From: an uncultured Pelagibacteraceae bacterium
GTDB lineage: Bacteria; Pseudomonadota; Alphaproteobacteria; Pelagibacterales; Pelagibacteraceae
Direction of reading: 5' to 3'
Length of the DNA: 56,995 nucleotides
NCBI GenBank assembly: GCA_902581695.1
Contig: CACHOW010000004.1
Location: 1 to 56,995 of the forward strand
Part shown: in pieces, positions 52,177 to 56,995 of the stretch
How the letters are laid out: the number at the start of each line of letters is the position of its first letter
Position numbering within the stretch: the stretch's first letter is position 1
The notes under the pieces: generated by a model
What the model saw: the letters and a program-made list of their open reading frames with translations, nothing else
Databases searched by the model: none
What the model was told of the DNA's origin: nothing
Translations under genes and position numbers: made by a program

Positions 52177-53402
52177 TTTCTACACTAGAAAAAGAAATTA
52201 CTTTGAGATTTTTAAGAGCCAGAAAAAAAGATGGTTTCTTGAATATAATCTCTATCTTTTCATTTATTGGCATAAGCCTTGGTGTTGCAGTTTTAATTAT
52301 AGTCATGTCAGTTATGAATGGCTTCCGCTCTGAATTAATTAATAAGATCGTTGGTTTTAATGCTCATATTACTGTTGATCCATATCAAAATAAAATAGAT
52401 TTAGATAAAGTTAATTCAAATCTTAAAAAAATTTCAAAAAATCTAATTTTAAGTAATTCTGGTGAAGCAATAATTATCAAAAGTAATACTTCAAAAGGTA
52501 TTTTGTTGAGGGGTTATAAAAATAATGATTTTTCTTCTTTAGAATTTTTTAAAGATAATAATTTTTTAGGTAATAATAAAATTTTATCAAAAAACTTTAT
52601 TTCTATAGGTAAAGAACTTAGTTTTACACTTGATCTTGAAGTTGGTGATAAAATTACCTTAATGTCATCGGTTGGATTAGAGACAATTATTGGAAACTTA
52701 CCTAAACAAAGGACGTTTTTAGTGGCATCTATTTTTGAAAGTGGAATGGCTGAATTTGATAACAATATAGCTTTTATAAATTTAAAAACATTAGAAGAAT
52801 TTTTTAATTTAGATGATAAAGATCGAAACCTAGAAATCTATTTAAACAATCCAAAAAATATTAAATATCAAAAATCATTAGTTCAGAATAATTTTCCAGA
52901 TGAGTTTATCTATTCATGGTCTGATATGAATAGCTCATTATTTTCAGCTTTAAAAGTTGAGAGAAATGTAATGTTTATAATTTTATCCTTAATTATTATT
53001 GTTGCTGCATTTAATATTATTTCAGGTTTAACAATACTAGTTAAAAACAAAACTCGTGATATTGCTATTTTAAAATCAATTGGAGTTTTAAATAAGTCTA
53101 TAATTAAAATATTTTTTTTAATTGGAATTATTATTGGAGCATCAGCAACTATTTTTGGAATTGTTTTAGGAGTAACTTTTTCAATGTATGTTGAAAATTT
53201 ACGTCAATTCTTAAGCACTACCTTTAATATAAGTTTATTTCCAGAAGAAATATACTTTTTAAGCACAATGCCTTCTGAGATTAATCCATTATCAATATTT
53301 ATAATTTCTTCATGTTCAATATTAATAACTATCATTGTCTCAATATTCCCAGCATTAAAAGCAGCTAAGCTAGATCCAATTAAAGCATTAAAGTATGAAT
53401 AA
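52173..53402 (+). CDS. Lipoprotein-releasing ABC transporter permease (LolC/LolE)
   Basis: LRFLRARKKDGFLNIISIFSFIGISLGVAVLIIVMSVMNGFRSEL; FPALKAAKLDPIKALKYE; TTG start. Confidence 0.92.
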   Translation: MISTLEKEITLRFLRARKKDGFLNIISIFSFIGISLGVAVLIIVMSVMNGFRSELINKIVGFNAHITVDPYQNKIDLDKVNSNLKKISKNLILSNSGEAIIIKSNTSKGILLRGYKNNDFSSLEFFKDNNFLGNNKILSKNFISIGKELSFTLDLEVGDKITLMSSVGLETIIGNLPKQRTFLVASIFESGMAEFDNNIAFINLKTLEEFFNLDDKDRNLEIYLNNPKNIKYQKSLVQNNFPDEFIYSWSDMNSSLFSALKVERNVMFIILSLIIIVAAFNIISGLTILVKNKTRDIAILKSIGVLNKSIIKIFFLIGIIIGASATIFGIVLGVTFSMYVENLRQFLSTTFNISLFPEEIYFLSTMPSEINPLSIFIISSCSILITIIVSIFPALKAAKLDPIKALKYE

Positions 53403-54072
53403 TTTTATACACCTTATAAATATAAATAAAACTTTTGACTCTTTCAAAAAAGTAAAGGTTTTAAAAAAAATATCTTACAAATTCCATAAAGGCAAAATTT
53501 ATTCTTTAATGGGTCCATCAGGATCAGGTAAATCTACCCTTTTAAATTTACTCTCTTTAATTGATAGACCTAGTTCTGGTTTGATTAAAATTGAAAATAA
53601 ATCAATTAATTTTGATAATCAAAATGATAACGATATTTTGAGAGCTAATAAAATTGGTATAATTTATCAACAAGATAATTTACTTCCTGATTTCACAGCT
53701 CTGGAAAATATATATTTAGGTAGTCTCGCAGCAGGAAATAATAAAAAGTTATCTATAAATAAAGCAAAAAACTTATTAAAAAAAGTTGGGCTTTTGAATA
53801 GATCAGATCACTATCCATCCCAATTGTCAGGAGGCGAAAAACAAAGAGTTTCAATAGCAAGAGCACTAATCAATAATCCACAAATTATTTTGGCAGATGA
53901 ACCCACGGGAAGTTTAGACATAGAAACAGCTAAGAATATTTTTGATATTCTAAAAAAACAAATAAATTCAAATCGAATAATAATATTTGCAACCCATAAT
54001 AGATTTTTTGCAAATAAGTCAGATTGCTTATTGGAAATAGTTAATGGTAATATAAAAACCATTAATGGATGA
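53395..54072 (+). CDS. lolD: Lipoprotein-releasing ABC transporter ATP-binding protein
   Basis: GPSGSGKSTLLN, QLSGGEKQRVSIARALINNPQIILADEPTGSLD; overlaps LolC/E gene. Confidence 0.92.
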   Translation: MNNFIHLININKTFDSFKKVKVLKKISYKFHKGKIYSLMGPSGSGKSTLLNLLSLIDRPSSGLIKIENKSINFDNQNDNDILRANKIGIIYQQDNLLPDFTALENIYLGSLAAGNNKKLSINKAKNLLKKVGLLNRSDHYPSQLSGGEKQRVSIARALINNPQIILADEPTGSLDIETAKNIFDILKKQINSNRIIIFATHNRFFANKSDCLLEIVNGNIKTING

Positions 54073-56995
54073 CTCTAAAATTCAAAATTTTAATCATTTA
54101 AAAATTCATTCACAATATTCTATTTGTGAAGGTGCTATTAAAATTGATGATTTAAAAGATTTTTGCAAAGAAAATGAAATTAGATCATTGGGGTTATGTG
54201 ATACTACAAATTTATGTGGTTCATTAGAATTCGCTGAAAAAATATCAAAATCAGGAACACAACCAATTATAGGAACACAAATAAATTTTAAATATGGAGA
54301 AACTACAGGACTATTACCCTTGTATTCTTTAAATGAAGAGGGATATAAAAAAATTATTGAATTGTCATCATTATCATACCTTAAAAATGATGAATTATCA
54401 GACCCGCATTTAGATTTTGGTGAATTATTGGTTGAAAACAATGGTGTTGCTTTATTTTCAGGAACAGTGAATGGTTTATTCGGTAAATTATTCGATAAAG
54501 GAAAATTTACTGAAATTGATGAACTATATTCTAAATTAAAATCAAAATACCAGGATAGATTTTATATCGAAATCCAACGTCATGGAGATCAAAATGAAAC
54601 AAGTTTTGAAAATTTTAATCTAGCTCAATCTTCAAAACTTGAAATACCAATAATTGCTACCAACGAAGTTTTTTACATAAACAAAGATATGCATGAAGCT
54701 CATGATGCATTAATTTGTATTAAAGAAAAAACATACATTAATGAAAAACATAGAGTTAGATTTAGTGATCAACATTATTTAAAAAATAATTCTGAAATGT
54801 CAGAATTATTTGATGATCTACCTGAGGCGTTAGAAAACAATTATAATTTTCCATTTCGTTGTAATTTTCGACCGTTATTTTCAAAACCAATTTTGCCAAA
54901 TATAAGCTCGGATAAAGATGGTGATGCAAATGAAATTTTAAAAAAGAATTCTTTGAATGGTTTAAAAGAAAAATTTATGAAAATCTTCAAGATTGGAGAA
55001 AAAAACTTTTCCTCCGATAAAAACTATTTAAAATATAAAGATAGACTTGATCATGAATTAGATATCATTATAGAGATGAAATATGCCAGTTATTTTTTGA
55101 TAGTATCAGATTATATAAAATGGGCTAAACAAAATGATATACCTGTAGGTCCAGGCAGAGGATCTGGTGCTGGATCTTTAGTTGCATGGTGTCTTTCAAT
55201 AACAGATGTAGATCCAATCAAATTTAATTTAATTTTTGAAAGGTTTTTAAATCCTGACCGTATATCAATGCCAGATTTTGATATTGATTTCTGTGAGGAA
55301 AAAAGAGACTTAGTTTTTGAGTATTTAACAACTAAATACAAAGATAGCGTTGCACATATTATTACCTTCGGAAAATTGAAAGCCAGAATGGTTATAAGAG
55401 ATGTTGGAAGGGTTTTAGGTTTACCTTATGGTTTTGTTGACAGTATCTCTAAAATGATACCATTTGACCCTTCAAGACCTCAAAACTTAACAGAATGTAT
55501 TGCTGGTGAGTCACGTTTACAAAAACTTATTAACGAAGATTCTAGAGTAAAAAAACTTACAGACCTTTCATTAAAATTAGAGGGGTTGAACAGAAATTTT
55601 GCCACCCATGCTGCTGGAGTAGTTATTGCTGACAAAAAGTTAACAGAGGTTGTGCCATTATACAAAGATTCTTCAGCTGATTTGTTATTGCCATCTACAC
55701 AATTTGATATGTATTCTGCAGAAAATGCTGGATTGATTAAGTTTGATTTTTTAGGATTAAAAACTCTTACAATTATTAACAATACCCAAAAATTGATTAG
55801 AAAAAAACATAAAGATTTTAATATTGAAGAAATTAATTTTGAAGATCAAAAAGTTTTTGAACTGCTGTCTTCTGGTAAAACTGTCGGTTTATTTCAAATT
55901 GAAAGTGCAGGAATGAGAGAAGCTCTTATTCAAATGAAGCCAAATCATATTGAAGATATAATCGCGCTAGTAGCTTTATACAGACCAGGCCCAATGAGCA
56001 ATATTCCCACTTATAATGACTGTAAAAATGGAAAACAAACACCAGACTATTTACATCCATTATTAGAAGATATTCTAAAACCTACTTATGGAGTTATTAT
56101 ATATCAAGAGCAAGTAATGCAAATTGCTCAAAAATTATCAGGTTTTACCGCTGGTCAAGCAGATATTTTAAGGAGAGCCATGGGAAAAAAAAAGAGAGCT
56201 GAACTAGAGAGGCAAAAACAAAATTTTATATCTGGAGCTGTAAATAATGGAATTAGCAAAGACGTAGCAGCAGGAATTTTTTTAAAAATCGAGCCTTTCG
56301 CAGAATATGGATTTAATAAAAGTCATGCAGCGGCTTATGCAATTATCTCTTATCAAACTGCATTTCTAAAAACATATTTTCCTAAAGAATTTATTGCCGC
56401 ATCAATGACTATGGATATTTCAAACCAAAACAAACTAAATGAATTTTATGAAGAACTTAAAAGGCTAAACATAGAAATTATAAGACCAGATATTAACGAA
56501 TGTTTTGCAGATTTTAAAACTGAGGGTAATAAATTTTACTATGCATTAGGAGGGATTAAAGCAGTTGGTTTCGACGCTATCTCAAACATAGTCCAAGAAA
56601 GATTAAACAATGGAAGATTTAAATCAATCATTGATTTTTTAAATCGTGTTAATCCAAAAGATATTAATAAATTACAATTAGAAGGATTAGTAAAAGCTGG
56701 TGCTTTCGATAATCTCAATAAAAATAGAAATTCTCTATATAGTTCGATTCCAAGTTTTATTACTAAATCTAAAAATATTTTTGAAAACAAGTTAAATAAT
56801 CAGATAGATTTATTTGGCACAAATGAAAATCAAGAAACTGAAATAATGCTAAATCAAGAAGATTGGAATTTTGAAGACAAGCTCTCTAAAGAATTTGAAG
56901 CTGTTGGTTTTTTTATTTCAGACCACCCCTTAAACCAATATAAGGAATTTTTTGATGATTATAAAATTTTAGATTATCACAATTTCAATAATAAT
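54065..56995 (+). CDS. dnaE: DNA polymerase III subunit alpha, 5' part (runs off window end)
   Basis: Own frame from ATG at 54065: MDDSKIQNFNHLKIHSQYSICEGAIKI...; GPGRGSGAGSLVAWCL, MPDFDIDFCEEKRD, EYGFNKSHAAAYAIISYQTAFLK. Not in ORF track because it has no stop inside the window. Confidence 0.96.
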   Translation, partial: MDDSKIQNFNHLKIHSQYSICEGAIKIDDLKDFCKENEIRSLGLCDTTNLCGSLEFAEKISKSGTQPIIGTQINFKYGETTGLLPLYSLNEEGYKKIIELSSLSYLKNDELSDPHLDFGELLVENNGVALFSGTVNGLFGKLFDKGKFTEIDELYSKLKSKYQDRFYIEIQRHGDQNETSFENFNLAQSSKLEIPIIATNEVFYINKDMHEAHDALICIKEKTYINEKHRVRFSDQHYLKNNSEMSELFDDLPEALENNYNFPFRCNFRPLFSKPILPNISSDKDGDANEILKKNSLNGLKEKFMKIFKIGEKNFSSDKNYLKYKDRLDHELDIIIEMKYASYFLIVSDYIKWAKQNDIPVGPGRGSGAGSLVAWCLSITDVDPIKFNLIFERFLNPDRISMPDFDIDFCEEKRDLVFEYLTTKYKDSVAHIITFGKLKARMVIRDVGRVLGLPYGFVDSISKMIPFDPSRPQNLTECIAGESRLQKLINEDSRVKKLTDLSLKLEGLNRNFATHAAGVVIADKKLTEVVPLYKDSSADLLLPSTQFDMYSAENAGLIKFDFLGLKTLTIINNTQKLIRKKHKDFNIEEINFEDQKVFELLSSGKTVGLFQIESAGMREALIQMKPNHIEDIIALVALYRPGPMSNIPTYNDCKNGKQTPDYLHPLLEDILKPTYGVIIYQEQVMQIAQKLSGFTAGQADILRRAMGKKKRAELERQKQNFISGAVNNGISKDVAAGIFLKIEPFAEYGFNKSHAAAYAIISYQTAFLKTYFPKEFIAASMTMDISNQNKLNEFYEELKRLNIEIIRPDINECFADFKTEGNKFYYALGGIKAVGFDAISNIVQERLNNGRFKSIIDFLNRVNPKDINKLQLEGLVKAGAFDNLNKNRNSLYSSIPSFITKSKNIFENKLNNQIDLFGTNENQETEIMLNQEDWNFEDKLSKEFEAVGFFISDHPLNQYKEFFDDYKILDYHNFNNN

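Noticed and set aside
54106-54441. Minus-strand 111-aa ORF (and other minus ORFs to 56790)
   Set aside because: Antisense to dnaE, which is open from 54065 to the end of the window.

Overview
The window looks like an AT-rich alphaproteobacterial chromosome segment, probably SAR11/Pelagibacterales-like; this is judged from gene content, AT bias and compact overlapping genes, not from a search. From left to right: (i) the 3' end of aprA, two small ORFs, a TauE/SafE exporter, a YeiH-type transporter, suyBA and xsc, which together form an organosulfonate-to-sulfite/sulfate module. (ii) An accessory stretch at about 6.6-12.8 kb with a membrane glycosyltransferase, a zinc-ribbon protein, a possible polysaccharide lyase and a large GIY-YIG protein. 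Most of the genes in this stretch are separated by an unexplained short GC-rich hairpin-like repeat. (iii) A metabolic and transport region with an FAA-hydrolase-family hydratase, an M23 peptidase, SDRs, TerC, a GMC oxidoreductase, a TRAP transporter and an NCS1 permease. (iv) Housekeeping genes: ybgC, udg, tRNA-Leu, tig-clpP-clpX-lon, a truncated tRNA-Val copy plus a 2OG-Fe(II) oxygenase insert, tRNA-Val, tRNA-Asp, the complete nuoA-N operon, birA-coaX-rnj-DUF1467-proS-lolC/E-lolD, and the 5' part of dnaE. The best candidates for undescribed biology are the five-copy hairpin element (about 8.32-12.75 kb), the symmetric 5-repeat/GIY-YIG/5-repeat protein bracketed by TTCCGTCCA repeats, and the tRNA-Val half-duplication around a small cargo insert.
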